64,000 nucleotides of DNA from an uncultured Clostridia bacterium (GCA_944385055.1 CALWVT010000001.1:372001-436000); one strand, 5' to 3'; numbered from the stretch's first letter, positions 24,943 through 34,873 are shown. Notes: generated from the letters alone by a model not told the origin. Numbers and translations are program-made.

Positions 24943-27588
24943 ATGAAAACACAAAAGGCACGTACGACTCCCAAAATTTTTCTCATTCTTTTCTCATTGA
25001 TTTTTTGTATTCTACTTGTTTCTGGGACAGCTTCACAAATGAATTCCACTTTTTCCCTGCATGTAGGGACGGAACAGGTTACACCGGGCAGCGAGGTGCA
25101 AGTACAGATTCATCTAACGCCGGGCGTACAGCCGGTGGGCGCCTTTTTAGCCGATTTGACGTATGACAGTTCTGTATTCTCCCTTTTGAATGTGAAAAAG
25201 ACCTCGCAGCTTTCGGGTTCGGATTTTTCGATTGCCACCTTTGAAAATCGCCTGCGCATCCTTTATGTATGTGACGTTTCACAGGGATCGGCCCCTTATT
25301 TATCCGGGACGCTGGTGACATTGGTGTTTACCGTACAGGACGATGCGCCACAGGGAATACAGGAGTTTTCTTTCTCGGTAAAACAGCTCAGCAATTTTGA
25401 TGGGGATTCCTTAAAGATTCAGGACATGCCGGGGTCGGCTAAGGTAGAGATCGTGTCTTTATCGGACAGTTCTTCGCAATCCTCTGAACCGGCATCGGAA
25501 GAACCGGCTGCACCGCCAAAACTCACCGCATTGACTCCAAGTGTTGGTGAACTCTCCCCCGGCTTTGATCCGGATGTGCTGTCCTATGATCTGACCGTGC
25601 CGGCGTCCTGCGACCAGGTCACTTTTTCAGTCGCCCCGCAAAATGCGCAGATCTACACGGAGATCAACCGCACCACTTTGAATACATCAGGCGATACGCT
25701 GATAAGCATCACGGTTCGGTCTGTCAATGACAGCAGTTTGAAGACCGAATATACGGTTGTGGTTCACCGTGACAGTGAAAGTGAATCAGAGGCACCGGCG
25801 GCTGCGGCGCAACTTTTACAATTGCGTGTCCATACGCCGGCAGGCGCAGAGCTTACACCGGATTTTTCACCGGATGTTTTCTTATACCATATGACCGTTC
25901 CCGAAGAGGTTTCGGAAGTCCTCTTTGAATATGAGGCGACACCGGGTGCAGCGGTGGTCGTGAGCCGCCGCAATCTTGAAAGTGCGGGCAGCGATACCAT
26001 CATCGATCTAACGGTATCGAGTCTTGATGACGTGGAGACCAAATACCGTGTAATCGTGACCCGTCAGCCTTCGGAAGAAACGCCGGAAGAGGAGCAGGTT
26101 CCGAAACTGGATGCCTTGTCGGTGCAAGCGCCGGCAAATTGTACGCTGACCCCCGCATTCTCGCAGGATGTACTGCAGTATGAATTGTATGTCCCTGCAG
26201 AAGTTTCAGAGGTTACCTTCGATTATGGAGCGGAAAGAGGGATTGTAGTCGAAGTCAGCCGCTCTACGCTTAACCGGGCGGGCAGCGATACGCCCATTAC
26301 GATCACAGCGTCGAATCTGGACGGTGCAAAAACGGTCTACAGCGTCATCGTACACCGCCAGCTGCCCGAGGAGACAAGTTCGCAGCCGGAAGAGGAGCTG
26401 CCTGCACAGGGACCGCAGATTCTTTCCCTTGCTATTCGTTCCCCATCGAATACGGCTTTAACGCCGGACTTTTCTCCGGACGTTTTTCAGTATAACGTAG
26501 AGGTGCCGGCAGAGGTTTCGGAAGTCACGTTCGATTATGAGAGGGCCAGTGACGTCGCCGTGACCATCAATCGTTCTACTTTGGAACCGGCCGGCGGGGA
26601 TACAACCATTCTTCTCACGGCCACGGACGCGGAAAACGCAAAAAGCGTATATCGCGTTATTGTGCATCGCGCACTTGCGGAAGCGTCGGAAACATCCGAA
26701 GTGCCGGAAACACCGGAAGCAGGCGACACACCGGACGTGCAGCAAGGGCCGCAGCTGGAGTCGCTGGCGGTGCATTCTCCGTCTGGGACCGCACTGACAC
26801 CGGCGTTTTCACCGGACATCTATCAATATGCGCTGACGGTTCCGTCGGATGTTTCGGAGGTGACATTCGATTATGCGGCAAAGAGCGGTGTGGCCGTGGA
26901 GATTAATCGAACAAAATTGCAGAATACCGGCGATACGACGATTCTTCTGACCGCAGAGGATGCTGCGGGTGCGGAAACGGTTTATCGTGTTATCGTGCAC
27001 CGGCAGCTTGCTGAAATACCGCAGGAGCGTGTTTCCCAGCCACCCAAACTGCTTGCGCTTTCTTCGGATAAAGGCACGCTTTCCCCTGCGTTTTCGTCGA
27101 ATGTTTTCGAGTATACGATGACGGTTCCGGCTTCGACTACCATCTTAAACTTCACGTATCAAGCAGAAAAAGGAGCGGCCGTTTCAATCAATCGGACCAG
27201 TTTGAAAGCAGCAGGAAGCGATACGGAAATTACGCTGACAGTTTCCAATGCGGAGGGGGATCAGACGAAGTACCGTGTGATCGTACATCGGCAGCCTACG
27301 GAAGTGGTTGCGGGCACCAATGCTTCAACTACCCATAAAGGAGATGCGGAAGATGCCTCTGCCTCGGAATCTGCAAGTTCCATGGATGAGAGTGTCCCTG
27401 CGGAAGAAAAAACAGAAGATCAGATACCGGTTATCATTTCGGATGACGATACATTGCCGTCGGATCAGGACCTCAATATGTGGGTCTTTCTGATTCTCGC
27501 GCTCGTGGTAGCGGTGGCGGTATGTCTCTTTGTGCATGGAAACCGCACAAAACATGACAATCCAAAGCCCCCTTCGCAGCAGTCATAA
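24943..27588 (+). CDS. Membrane-anchored surface protein: cohesin domain plus six cadherin-like repeats
   Basis: An 881-aa exported protein. A signal peptide or anchor (about 12-30) is followed by a cohesin-like domain (about 35-165; LHVGTEQVTPGSEVQVQIHL, AFLADLTYDSSVFSLL), a Ser/Glu linker, then six cadherin-like beta-sandwich repeats (PF12733 type) starting near residues 191, 290, 387, 491, 603 and 701. Each shows L-x-P-x-F-x-x-D-V-x-x-Y and a closing Y-x-V-I-V-H-R. Pro/Glu linkers separate them, and one C-terminal membrane helix (about 847-866) ends in a short basic tail. It is probably a stalk displaying the cohesin-like domain for protein docking; there is no dockerin or cellulase nearby. 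Confidence 0.85.
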   Translation: MKTQKARTTPKIFLILFSLIFCILLVSGTASQMNSTFSLHVGTEQVTPGSEVQVQIHLTPGVQPVGAFLADLTYDSSVFSLLNVKKTSQLSGSDFSIATFENRLRILYVCDVSQGSAPYLSGTLVTLVFTVQDDAPQGIQEFSFSVKQLSNFDGDSLKIQDMPGSAKVEIVSLSDSSSQSSEPASEEPAAPPKLTALTPSVGELSPGFDPDVLSYDLTVPASCDQVTFSVAPQNAQIYTEINRTTLNTSGDTLISITVRSVNDSSLKTEYTVVVHRDSESESEAPAAAAQLLQLRVHTPAGAELTPDFSPDVFLYHMTVPEEVSEVLFEYEATPGAAVVVSRRNLESAGSDTIIDLTVSSLDDVETKYRVIVTRQPSEETPEEEQVPKLDALSVQAPANCTLTPAFSQDVLQYELYVPAEVSEVTFDYGAERGIVVEVSRSTLNRAGSDTPITITASNLDGAKTVYSVIVHRQLPEETSSQPEEELPAQGPQILSLAIRSPSNTALTPDFSPDVFQYNVEVPAEVSEVTFDYERASDVAVTINRSTLEPAGGDTTILLTATDAENAKSVYRVIVHRALAEASETSEVPETPEAGDTPDVQQGPQLESLAVHSPSGTALTPAFSPDIYQYALTVPSDVSEVTFDYAAKSGVAVEINRTKLQNTGDTTILLTAEDAAGAETVYRVIVHRQLAEIPQERVSQPPKLLALSSDKGTLSPAFSSNVFEYTMTVPASTTILNFTYQAEKGAAVSINRTSLKAAGSDTEITLTVSNAEGDQTKYRVIVHRQPTEVVAGTNASTTHKGDAEDASASESASSMDESVPAEEKTEDQIPVIISDDDTLPSDQDLNMWVFLILALVVAVAVCLFVHGNRTKHDNPKPPSQQS

Positions 27589-27718
27589 TGTGAAAAAGCG
27601 TCCTCCTTTTTGAAGGCTTGTTTCTGTCTGTTTGCTGTTCAGAACTTCATGGAAAAGGCAATTGGAAATTCGTAGACTAGTTGTAACAAAAATCGTGTTT
27701 TCCATATGCAAAAATCCA

Positions 27719-27747
27719 TTGACGCATGATAAAAAGCATGGTAAAGT
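27719..27747 (+). promoter_or_regulatory. Promoter of the PfkB kinase gene
   Basis: TTGACG, 17-nt spacer, TAAAGT. Confidence 0.7.
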
Positions 27748-27832
27748 TAGAGAAGAAATGTAGCTGCGTATGTTTGGAATATGGAATTGTAGGGCTGTGC
27801 TGCGCAGCAATGAGAAGAAAGGATGGAAAATT

Positions 27833-28801
27833 ATGCCAACATATGATTTGGTCTCTTTGGGAGAGCTGCTGATCGACTTTACGCCGCTTGGAGTTTCTGC
27901 AAATGGGAATCCTATTTTTGAGAGAAATCCAGGGGGCGGCCCTGCCAATATGGCTTGTGCTGCGGCAAAACTTGGCGCTAAGGTAGCGTTTGCCGGAAAA
28001 GTGGGCAACGACATGTTTGGCACCGCACTGAAGAAGTTTTTGGGTGAGCAGGGGGTTGATACGCAGGCGCTGCTGCTTTCGGATCACCACAAAACGACTT
28101 TGGCGTTCGTCCAGCTGGATGAAAACGGAGACCGTTCCTTTAGCTTCTATCGGAAAAATGGTGCGGATACGATGATTGAATTCTCGGAACTGCCTGCATC
28201 GGTCCTCGACACCAAATACTTTTTCTGCAGTTCGGTGCTGATGGCGGAAGGCACTTCCCGCAAGGCGAGCTTTGATGCATTGGAAGCGGCGCGTGCGCAT
28301 GGAAACACCGTCGTGTTTGATCCGAATCTGCGCTTTAACCTGTGGGAAAGCTGGGAGGAACTGAAGGCCTGTGTGCTGCGCGCAATTTTCCATGCAGATA
28401 TTGCGAAACTGGCGGAGGATGAGCTGACGTTCCTGTATGAAACGGAGGATATTGATGTGGCGGCTAAGCGGTGCATGGATTCCTGCCCGCATTGCAAGGC
28501 CTTGCTGGTGACGCGCGGCGCAAAGGGCTGCATTGCCTTTGTAAATGGAAAGCGTTATGAACAGGGCGCGTATCCGATTAAGGCGGTCGACACAACGGGT
28601 GCCGGCGATTCCTTCACGGGTGGATTTGTGGCAGCTTTGCTGCAGACCGGTAAAGCCATTGAAGACTGCACGGAAGAGGAAGTCCGTTATTTGCTTCGCT
28701 ATGCCAATGCAGTAGGTTCTTTGACGGCCAGCCGGAAAGGCTCGATCTGCGCACTGCCGACGCCGGAAGAAGTCGAGAAGGCTTTGAAAGAACAGTGGTA
28801 A
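27833..28801 (+). CDS. PfkB-family sugar kinase, probable fructokinase
   Basis: A 322-aa ribokinase-family kinase that phosphorylates a sugar, most like fructokinases. It has the N-terminal signature NPGGGPANMACAAAKLG, the PfkB signature 2 with catalytic base DTTGAGDSFTGGFVA, and the middle FDPNLRFNLW. Start at 27833 after AAAGGA; an ORF extension begins upstream but lacks an RBS. Single gene between its own promoter and a strong terminator; substrate not provable from sequence. Confidence 0.88.
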   Translation: MPTYDLVSLGELLIDFTPLGVSANGNPIFERNPGGGPANMACAAAKLGAKVAFAGKVGNDMFGTALKKFLGEQGVDTQALLLSDHHKTTLAFVQLDENGDRSFSFYRKNGADTMIEFSELPASVLDTKYFFCSSVLMAEGTSRKASFDALEAARAHGNTVVFDPNLRFNLWESWEELKACVLRAIFHADIAKLAEDELTFLYETEDIDVAAKRCMDSCPHCKALLVTRGAKGCIAFVNGKRYEQGAYPIKAVDTTGAGDSFTGGFVAALLQTGKAIEDCTEEEVRYLLRYANAVGSLTASRKGSICALPTPEEVEKALKEQW

Positions 28802-28859
28802 AGCCCCAAACACACCCCTTTGCGGGTGCAGCGGCAATTTGATGAGAACAAATGAATAG

Positions 28860-28900
28860 AAAAGGGTCCATCCGCAGCGTTTGGCGGTTGGACCCTTTTT
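28860..28900 (+). terminator. Terminator after the PfkB kinase
   Basis: AAAAGGGTCCA-CCGC pairs with GCGG-TTGGACCCTTTT, followed by more T. Confidence 0.9.
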
Positions 28901-28930
28901 TGCGTATGTTAAAAAATGAAAAAGAAAAAA

Positions 28931-28953
28931 CGGTATGCAATTTCTGCATACCG
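28931..28953 (-). terminator. Terminator of tRNA-Ala
   Basis: CGGTATGCA/TGCATACCG stem, minus-strand tail TTTTTTC. Confidence 0.85.
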
Positions 28954-28956
28954 TTC

Positions 28957-29032
28957 TGGTGGAGCATAGCGGGTTCGAACCGCTGACCTCCACACTGCCA
29001 GTGTGGCGCTCTCCCAACTGAGCTAATGCCCC
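28957..29032 (-). tRNA. tRNA-Ala (GGC anticodon)
   Basis: A 76-nt cloverleaf with encoded CCA. The anticodon arm is CCACA-CTGGCAG-TGTGG (anticodon GGC), the T-arm has GGTTCGAACC-type sequence, and the acceptor stem contains the G3-U70 wobble that identifies alanine tRNAs. Confidence 0.96.
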
Positions 29033-29064
29033 ATTTCTGCTGCCCCGTGTCAGGCGGCTTTATT

Positions 29065-29093
29065 ATCATAGCACATCGAAAGACAAAATGCAA
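29065..29093 (-). promoter_or_regulatory. tRNA-Ala promoter
   Basis: Minus strand TTGCAT, 17-nt spacer, TATGAT. Confidence 0.8.
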
Positions 29094-29131
29094 GCCTTTT
29101 TTAAAATTTTCTTCGAGAAACTGAAGATGCA

Positions 29132-29160
29132 TTGAAATGCGTGTGAAAATTTGATAAAAT
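29132..29160 (+). promoter_or_regulatory. Promoter of the CorC/HlyC-like gene
   Basis: TTGAAA, 17-nt spacer, TAAAAT. Confidence 0.7.
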
Positions 29161-29242
29161 GAATAAAGTACCAAAACAAAATCATGATTGTACCGCCAGA
29201 ATAGGCTTTTGGACGGTGCGGATAAGTTAGGTGAGTATGCAT

Positions 29243-30568
29243 ATGGACGGCATATCCGTCGGCGAACTAGTAGCGATTGTCTGTTGTTTAATTTTTTCCG
29301 CATTCTTTTCAGCGTCTGAAACGGCTTATAATTCTTTGAACCGTGTCCGCATGAAAAGTATGGCGAACGATGGGAACCGGCGTGCAGCGTTGGCGCTGCG
29401 CATTGCGCAGCGGTATGACAGTTTTCTCTCTACGATCCTGATTGGCAACAATATTGTCAATATTCTCGCCTCCTCCCTGGCGACGGTTTTCTTTACGCAT
29501 TGGCTCGGGGAAAACGGCGTCTCTGTTTCTACCGTGGTCACCACCATTTTGGTTTTGATTTTCGGCGAAATCTCACCGAAAAGTTTGGCGAAAGAATTTC
29601 CAGATGAGTACGCGATGGGAGTGGCGCCGTTTATCCGGATGCTGATGATCATCTTTACGCCGGTCAATTGGCTGTTTTCCAAGTGGAAGCAGCTGTTGAC
29701 GCATCTCTTCCACAAGCAGCCGGAAGAAAATAAAGTGACGCAGGAAGAACTAATGACCATCGTAGACGAAGCCCAGAATGATGGCGGCATCGATGCGCGC
29801 AACGGGGACTTGATCCGTTCGGCCATTGAGTTCAATGATTTGGATGCCAGCGACATCCTGACACCGCGTGTCGATGTGGTGGCGATTGACCGGGAAGCGA
29901 CAATCAAGGAAATCACGGATGTTTTCCTGCACAACAATTTTTCCCGTTTGCCGGTTTATGAGGAGTCGGTCGATCATATCGTGGGGATGATCCATGAAAA
30001 GGACTTTTTCCGCGGCCTGCATACCGGTATGCATTCCATTGAGGAAATCATTAAAAAAGTCATCTACGTCGGAACCGGTATCCAGATCAGCGATTTGCTT
30101 CATGAATTGCAGCAAAGCCAGACCCATATGGCGGTAGTCGTTGATGAATTCGGCGGTACAGAAGGCATCATCACGATGGAAGACATCGTTGAAGAGCTGG
30201 TCGGGGAAATTTGGGACGAACACGACCAGGTCATTGAGTACTTTAAGCAGATTGGTCCGAATCGTTGGGCAGTCGATTGCAGTGCTTCGTTAGACGATTT
30301 CTTTTCGTTTTTCAAAATTCCGCTCGATGCAGAAGATTTTGATTACATGACGGTTGGCGGCTGGGTGATGGAACAGCTTGAAAAAGTCCCGACTGTCGGT
30401 GACCAGTTCCAATATGAGACAAACCAGATCACCGTGACCAAAGCGACAGCCCGCCACGCGGTGCAGATCGTATGGCAGCAAAATGCGGTACCGGCGGATT
30501 CAAAAGACAAGAAAACCGTTGCGGAGCCCTCGCAAAAGCATAGCAGCGGTGAAAAGAACATCCATTGA
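29243..30568 (+). CDS. Hemolysin/CorC-family CNNM transporter-like protein
   Basis: A 441-aa membrane protein: DUF21/CNNM membrane domain (about 1-190, beginning [27 protein letters not shown]), two CBS domains (about 205-325, [18 protein letters not shown]), and a C-terminal CorC_HlyC domain ([13 protein letters not shown]). The family is linked to Mg/Co efflux; CBS domains bind nucleotides. Start set at ATG 29243, 7 nt after AGGTGAG; the earlier GTG and ATG overlap that site. Confidence 0.92.
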   Translation: MDGISVGELVAIVCCLIFSAFFSASETAYNSLNRVRMKSMANDGNRRAALALRIAQRYDSFLSTILIGNNIVNILASSLATVFFTHWLGENGVSVSTVVTTILVLIFGEISPKSLAKEFPDEYAMGVAPFIRMLMIIFTPVNWLFSKWKQLLTHLFHKQPEENKVTQEELMTIVDEAQNDGGIDARNGDLIRSAIEFNDLDASDILTPRVDVVAIDREATIKEITDVFLHNNFSRLPVYEESVDHIVGMIHEKDFFRGLHTGMHSIEEIIKKVIYVGTGIQISDLLHELQQSQTHMAVVVDEFGGTEGIITMEDIVEELVGEIWDEHDQVIEYFKQIGPNRWAVDCSASLDDFFSFFKIPLDAEDFDYMTVGGWVMEQLEKVPTVGDQFQYETNQITVTKATARHAVQIVWQQNAVPADSKDKKTVAEPSQKHSSGEKNIH

Positions 30569-30574
30569 AAAAGC

Positions 30575-30625
30575 AAAAGCACACGGCTTTCAAGACGGCA
30601 ATTGTCTCGAAAGCCGTGTGCTTTT
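30575..30625. terminator. Bidirectional terminator
   Basis: A 17-bp perfect stem (AAAAGCACACGGCTTTC with its complement), T-runs on both strands, between the CorC-like and transketolase genes. Confidence 0.9.
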
Positions 30626-30647
30626 TTATCAGATGCTGTGATTGCTT

Positions 30648-31595
30648 TTAGCGATTCAGTGCCTGCTTTACGGTACGCGCGATGTTTTCTGCACTCAGGC
30701 CGAATTCCTTTAACAGATCAAACGCCGGCCCGGAATGGCCAAACACGTCCTGGATGCCGATGCGGATGACCTTCGTGGGGTATTCCTCGCACAGAACGCT
30801 GCAGACGGCTTCGCCCAGGCCGCCGATGATGCTGTGTTCCTCCGCCGTGATCAGCAGGCCCGTTTCCTTTGCGGCACGCACCAGGATTTCGCGGTCGATC
30901 GGCTTAATGGTATGGATATCGATGACGCGCACGGAAATCCCTTCCGATTTCAGTGCGTCTGCCGCTTTGGCCGCTTCCTGCACGAGCAGGCCCGTTGCCA
31001 CTACCGTAATGTCGTTGCCGTCGCGCACGGTGATGCCTTTGCCGAGTTCAAAGTGGTAGTCGTCACGTTCGTGATAAATGCTTTCTACAGCCAGACGGCC
31101 CAGACGCAGATAGCAAGGCCCGTCGTACGCGACAATTGCGTGTACGGCCGCTGTCATTTCATAGTGGTCGGCGGGGTTTAAAACGACCATGCCGGGAATG
31201 GCGCGCATGAGGGCGATGTCTTCAATGCATTGATGGGTTGCGCCGTCTTCCCCGACGGAGATGCCGGCGTGAGAACCCACAACTTTTACATTCAGGTGCG
31301 GGTACCCGATGCTGTTGCGGACCTGCTCAAAAGCGCGGCCAGTGCTGAACATTGCGAAACTTGCCGCAAACGGAATCTTTCCACAGGCAGCCAGACCCGC
31401 TGCTACGCTCATCATATTTGCTTCCGCAATGCCGCATTCGAAGAAACGGTCCGGATAGGCATCCTTAAAAAAGCCTGTCTTTGTCGATTCCGCCAAGTCT
31501 GAATCCAGTGCAACAATGTTGGGGTTCGTCTTTCCCTCTTCTACAAGCGCGAGGCCAAAAGATTCGCGCGTCGCCTTTTTCACGATTTCCGCCAT
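30648..31595 (-). CDS. Transketolase, C-terminal subunit
   Basis: A 315-aa half of a split transketolase, carrying the pyrimidine-binding and C-terminal domains (DSDLAESTKTGFFKDAYPDRFFECGIAEANM, then SHAGISVGEDGATHQCIEDIA and the VRVIDIHTIKPID tail). Works with the N-terminal subunit in the non-oxidative pentose phosphate pathway. Its ATG overlaps the preceding stop by one base (TAATG), which should fix equal expression. Confidence 0.94.
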   Translation of the reverse strand: MAEIVKKATRESFGLALVEEGKTNPNIVALDSDLAESTKTGFFKDAYPDRFFECGIAEANMMSVAAGLAACGKIPFAASFAMFSTGRAFEQVRNSIGYPHLNVKVVGSHAGISVGEDGATHQCIEDIALMRAIPGMVVLNPADHYEMTAAVHAIVAYDGPCYLRLGRLAVESIYHERDDYHFELGKGITVRDGNDITVVATGLLVQEAAKAADALKSEGISVRVIDIHTIKPIDREILVRAAKETGLLITAEEHSIIGGLGEAVCSVLCEEYPTKVIRIGIQDVFGHSGPAFDLLKEFGLSAENIARTVKQALNR

Positions 31596-32440
31596 TATTC
31601 TGCCTCCAATTTCGCCAGGGCCGCCTTTAATTCCGTCAGTGCCTGCTCATATTCCGCCGTATTGGGTGCTTTGCCGTGCCAGCCGACGGCGTTCTCCATG
31701 TAGGAAACACCTTTGCCTTTGGTCGTCTTGGCAATGATGCAGGAAGGCTTCCCCTTTACGCTGCGCGCATGGGCAAAGGCCTGTTCCATGGCATCGAAGT
31801 CGTGGCCGTCGATCCATTGCACGTCAAAGCCAAACGCCTCAAATTTCTGGTCAAGCGGACTCAAGCCGGCAACTTCTTCGACCTTGCCGTCGATCTGCAG
31901 GCCGTTGTAATCGACAATCGCGCAGAGATTGTCGAGGTTGTGGTGGCTTGCAAACATTGCAGCTTCCCACACCTGGCCTTCCTCCAGCTCACCATCCCCC
32001 AGCATGGTGTAGACGCGGTACGCCTTGTGGTCCATCTTGCCTGCCAATGCAATGCCGCAGGCGGCGGAAACGCCTTGGCCAAGGGAGCCGGAGCTCATAT
32101 CGATGCCGGGAGTTAATTTCATGTCGGGATGCCCCTGCAGCAGCGCGCCGATGTGCCGTAAGTTCTCCAGCTCTTCGCGGGGGAAGAAGCCGCGCTCTGC
32201 CAAAGTGGCATATAACGCGGGGCAGCCATGCCCTTTGCTGAGGACAAACCGATCACGATCCGGCATTTGCGGATTTTTGGGGTCGATCTGCATTTCGTGA
32301 AAATACAAATACGTAAACAGATCCGCGGCAGACAGTGATCCGCCCGGATGACCGGATTTCGCATTGTACACGCCAATAATCGTGCCAATTCGAACCTTGC
32401 AAGCGGTTATAGCAAGGCGCTTTTTCTCTTCTGCGTTCAT
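31595..32440 (-). CDS. Transketolase, N-terminal subunit
   Basis: A 281-aa subunit holding the thiamine-diphosphate-binding half: SGHPGGSLSAADLFTYLYF, SKGHGCPALYATLA and the TPP motif GDGELEEGQVWEAAMFA...N. Start at 32440, with AGGAGG 7 nt upstream; an 8-codon extension has no RBS. The split form is common in Clostridia and archaea. Confidence 0.94.
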   Translation of the reverse strand: MNAEEKKRLAITACKVRIGTIIGVYNAKSGHPGGSLSAADLFTYLYFHEMQIDPKNPQMPDRDRFVLSKGHGCPALYATLAERGFFPREELENLRHIGALLQGHPDMKLTPGIDMSSGSLGQGVSAACGIALAGKMDHKAYRVYTMLGDGELEEGQVWEAAMFASHHNLDNLCAIVDYNGLQIDGKVEEVAGLSPLDQKFEAFGFDVQWIDGHDFDAMEQAFAHARSVKGKPSCIIAKTTKGKGVSYMENAVGWHGKAPNTAEYEQALTELKAALAKLEAE

Positions 32441-32498
32441 GAAATTCCTCCTGCATGATTGCAAAATTCAGATTTTGAAAAGCAAAACTTCGAAAAAC

Positions 32499-32547
32499 AA
32501 ACGGTTAGTTTCCCGTTTATTATATCGAATCGTGTGCATCAGCGCAA
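32499..32547 (-). promoter_or_regulatory. Transketolase promoter with palindrome at the start site
   Basis: Minus strand TTGCGC (32542-32547), 17-nt spacer, TATAAT (32519-32524). The palindrome AAACGG-N8-CCGTTT (32499-32518) directly follows the -10, where a repressor would block initiation. No other gene or strong hairpin is seen between 32441 and 32719. Confidence 0.6.
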
Positions 32548-32719
32548 GCAAAAATCAGATTTTTCCGATTCTTGTCGCCAATTCCTTTGCCTCTATTCAT
32601 AAATTGAATAGGAATATATAAAACATCAAATGATTTTTAGAAAGATTCGCCTCCTCCCTTTCTTTTCAAGATACCTGCCTGCTTTGTTTGGGGCGCTGTT
32701 TCTTTCGTATAAAGAGGAC

Positions 32720-34072
32720 TTATGCTTTTTTAGCATTTGCGTCCTCTCCCCGATCATTCGTCAAATGGAAACGATCCAAAACATAAAAGACAAGCCCCAG
32801 CAGAATACCGACCACGCACGCGAGGACCATGCCGGTCAATTCAATGCTTCCGAGCTTTACCGAGACACCGGACAGGCCGGTCACAAACACGACGGCCGTC
32901 AATGCCTGGTTGCGTGCTTTGCTGTAGTCGACCTTAGCGTCTACCAGGATGCGCAGCCCGGAAGCGCCGATCATCCCATACAGCAAAAATGAGATCCCGC
33001 CGATGACCGGCTGTGGGATGGTGCCGATCAGAGCGGAGAATTTTCCAATAAAAGAACACAAAATCGAGAGTACAGCGGCCCCGCCGATCACCCAGACACT
33101 GTATACCTTCGTCATGGCCATGACGCCAATATTTTCGCCATACGTTGTGGTGGGAACGGAACCAACCAAGCCGGAAACGGCAGTGGAAAGGTTGTCCCCG
33201 ATTAAGGAGCGGTGCAGGCCGGGGTCCCGCAAAAGGTCTTTGTTGACGACTTCGCTGGTGACGATTTGATGGCCGATGTGTTCGCTCGTGATGACCAGGA
33301 GGACCGGCACCATCGTCAGAATCGAAGTCCCGTCAAATTTTGCAAGCTGAAAATGCGGAACGGAGAATACGTTGGCGGTTTGCAGGCTTGTAAAATCTAC
33401 GATTTGCAGGCAGCATGCGGTGATATATCCCGCGAGGATGGCGATCAGGATGGATAAGGCGCTGAAAAATTTGCGGAATAAAACGGACCCGAATACGGCA
33501 ACGAGCAGCGTCACGAGAAAAACAGCGACATTTTTCGGGTCAATCTGCGGGGTATTCGCTGTGTACTGCCCGGTCGCCTCGTCCAATGTGTACGTGACCT
33601 CCTGCAGAAGGCCGCCGTTGCTTGCGGCATTGCCGGCAAGTTCCAGGCCAATCAGCGCCACCACAGGTCCCATTGCGGCAGGCGGCAGCAGATAATCAAT
33701 CCACTTCGTGCCAAACTTCCACACAACGGCTGCCAGCGCACAGCCGAGAAGGCCAACGACAACATAGCCGCCTTGGGCATAGCGGAAGGCCTCCATGTGG
33801 CTGAAACCCTGTTCTTCAAAGTTTTGCAGGATAAGCATGGTGGGGGCAATAAAGGCGAAGCTGGAGCCCAAGTAAGCGGGCGCTTTTGCTTTGGTGATGA
33901 AAATAAAGAAAAGCGTTCCGATGCCGTTCATCAGGAAGACGACGGCGGGGTCAATCCCGAACACCGTCGGGACGAGTACCGATGCGCCGAACATAGCGAA
34001 CATGTGCTGAATGCTCAGCGGAATTGCTTTTCCAAGCGGCGGGCGTTCTTGAACGCCGATGATCTTTTGCAT
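32720..34072 (-). CDS. Uracil/xanthine permease (NCS2 family)
   Basis: A 450-aa nucleobase:cation symporter with about 14 membrane segments. NCS2 features include the N-terminal PLSIQHMFAMFGASVLVP, the QNFEEQGF region, VPTTTYGENIGVMAMT (family signature with the substrate-contact Glu) and a hydrophilic C-terminus. Closest in flavour to UraA-type uracil permeases, but xanthine is possible. Start at 34072 with AAAGGA 8 nt upstream. No clear terminator after it; no PyrR-type leader seen. Confidence 0.88.
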   Translation of the reverse strand: MQKIIGVQERPPLGKAIPLSIQHMFAMFGASVLVPTVFGIDPAVVFLMNGIGTLFFIFITKAKAPAYLGSSFAFIAPTMLILQNFEEQGFSHMEAFRYAQGGYVVVGLLGCALAAVVWKFGTKWIDYLLPPAAMGPVVALIGLELAGNAASNGGLLQEVTYTLDEATGQYTANTPQIDPKNVAVFLVTLLVAVFGSVLFRKFFSALSILIAILAGYITACCLQIVDFTSLQTANVFSVPHFQLAKFDGTSILTMVPVLLVITSEHIGHQIVTSEVVNKDLLRDPGLHRSLIGDNLSTAVSGLVGSVPTTTYGENIGVMAMTKVYSVWVIGGAAVLSILCSFIGKFSALIGTIPQPVIGGISFLLYGMIGASGLRILVDAKVDYSKARNQALTAVVFVTGLSGVSVKLGSIELTGMVLACVVGILLGLVFYVLDRFHLTNDRGEDANAKKA

Positions 34073-34141
34073 AACCGAGTCCTTTCTCTCCAATAGGGTG
34101 CGCACTGCACAAAGCCATATGCGGGACGGAAACTTATAGAA

Positions 34142-34190
34142 ACGCCAGCCATCCGTTTGGCTTTTTGAGAAAGCCCACAGTGGCTGGCGT
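34142..34190 (-). terminator. Terminator of the glyA-rarA-flavoprotein unit
   Basis: ACGCCAGCCA pairs with TGGCTGGCGT around an inner GGCTTT/AAAGCC stem; minus-strand tail GTTTCTAT. Confidence 0.7.
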
Positions 34191-34207
34191 ATGATGGTTT
34201 CTGTTTG

Positions 34208-34873
34208 TTATTGGATCCGTTTGCGTGCGAAAACGGATTTGGACGAGCCGCAGACCGGGCAAACCCAGTCGTCCGGCAATTCCGCAAACGGCGTAATGGG
34301 GTCGTTATACTCATATTTGCAGATTTGACACAGGAACGCTTCCCCATCGTTCCCCGCGCGGTCCGGCCCCGGGAGCCGGTAGGTAGGCGCATTTTTCGAA
34401 GGCGTCCCTTTGATCACGCGCTGGTAATAAGCATAGGTCATGGGGGTTCCTTCAACGCGGTCACTGCCGGCGAGAATCTGGCCAAGGAAAACCGTATGCG
34501 TTTCGGTTTCCATACGGCCGATGACCTTGCACAAAAACCAGCAGCAGCTGTTTTCTTTAATGACCGGGACTCCTTCCCGCAGCATTTTATAGCGGACATT
34601 GGCGAGCTTGTCGCCCGTTTTGCCGGTAGAAAACCCGAGAACGCCGATCACTGCTCCCGAAGTGTCCTCGCTGAGCACACTGACCGTAAAGAGTCCTGTC
34701 TTTTCGATGCAGGTATGACTGTAATTTTCGTGGCTCATGCTGACCAAAAGTGCCGCAGGCCGTGTAGAAGCCTGCACCACCGTGTTTACAATGCATGCGG
34801 AAGGCTTTGTACCATCTGTTACTCCAATGGCATACATTCCATATGTCAAACTGAATAAGGCTTCCGGCTTCAA
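34208..34873 (-). CDS. Flavin reductase-rubredoxin fusion (high-molecular-weight rubredoxin type)
   Basis: A 221-aa electron-transfer protein. Residues 1-160 are an FMN-binding flavin-reductase-like domain ([21 protein letters not shown]), and the C-terminus is a rubredoxin with two Cys pairs, CQICKYEY and [11 protein letters not shown]. The architecture matches Hrb of Moorella, which passes electrons from NADH to flavodiiron NO/O2 reductases. The start is TTG 34873, 7 nt after AAAAGGAGG and 14 nt after the rarA stop; an upstream ATG lies inside rarA without an RBS. Confidence 0.88.
   Translation of the reverse strand: MKPEALFSLTYGMYAIGVTDGTKPSACIVNTVVQASTRPAALLVSMSHENYSHTCIEKTGLFTVSVLSEDTSGAVIGVLGFSTGKTGDKLANVRYKMLREGVPVIKENSCCWFLCKVIGRMETETHTVFLGQILAGSDRVEGTPMTYAYYQRVIKGTPSKNAPTYRLPGPDRAGNDGEAFLCQICKYEYNDPITPFAELPDDWVCPVCGSSKSVFARKRIQ

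Noticed and set aside
24943-27588. Possible mobile or tandem DNA repeat
   Set aside because: The repetition is at the protein-domain level (six diverged cadherin-like domains), with no near-identical DNA copies.
27677-29017. 446-codon minus-strand open frame
   Set aside because: Lies opposite the PfkB kinase and runs into tRNA-Ala; no family features.
34073-34207. PyrR attenuation leader before the uracil/xanthine permease
   Set aside because: No PyrR anti-antiterminator loop seen; the one strong hairpin is the terminator of the upstream flavoprotein unit.
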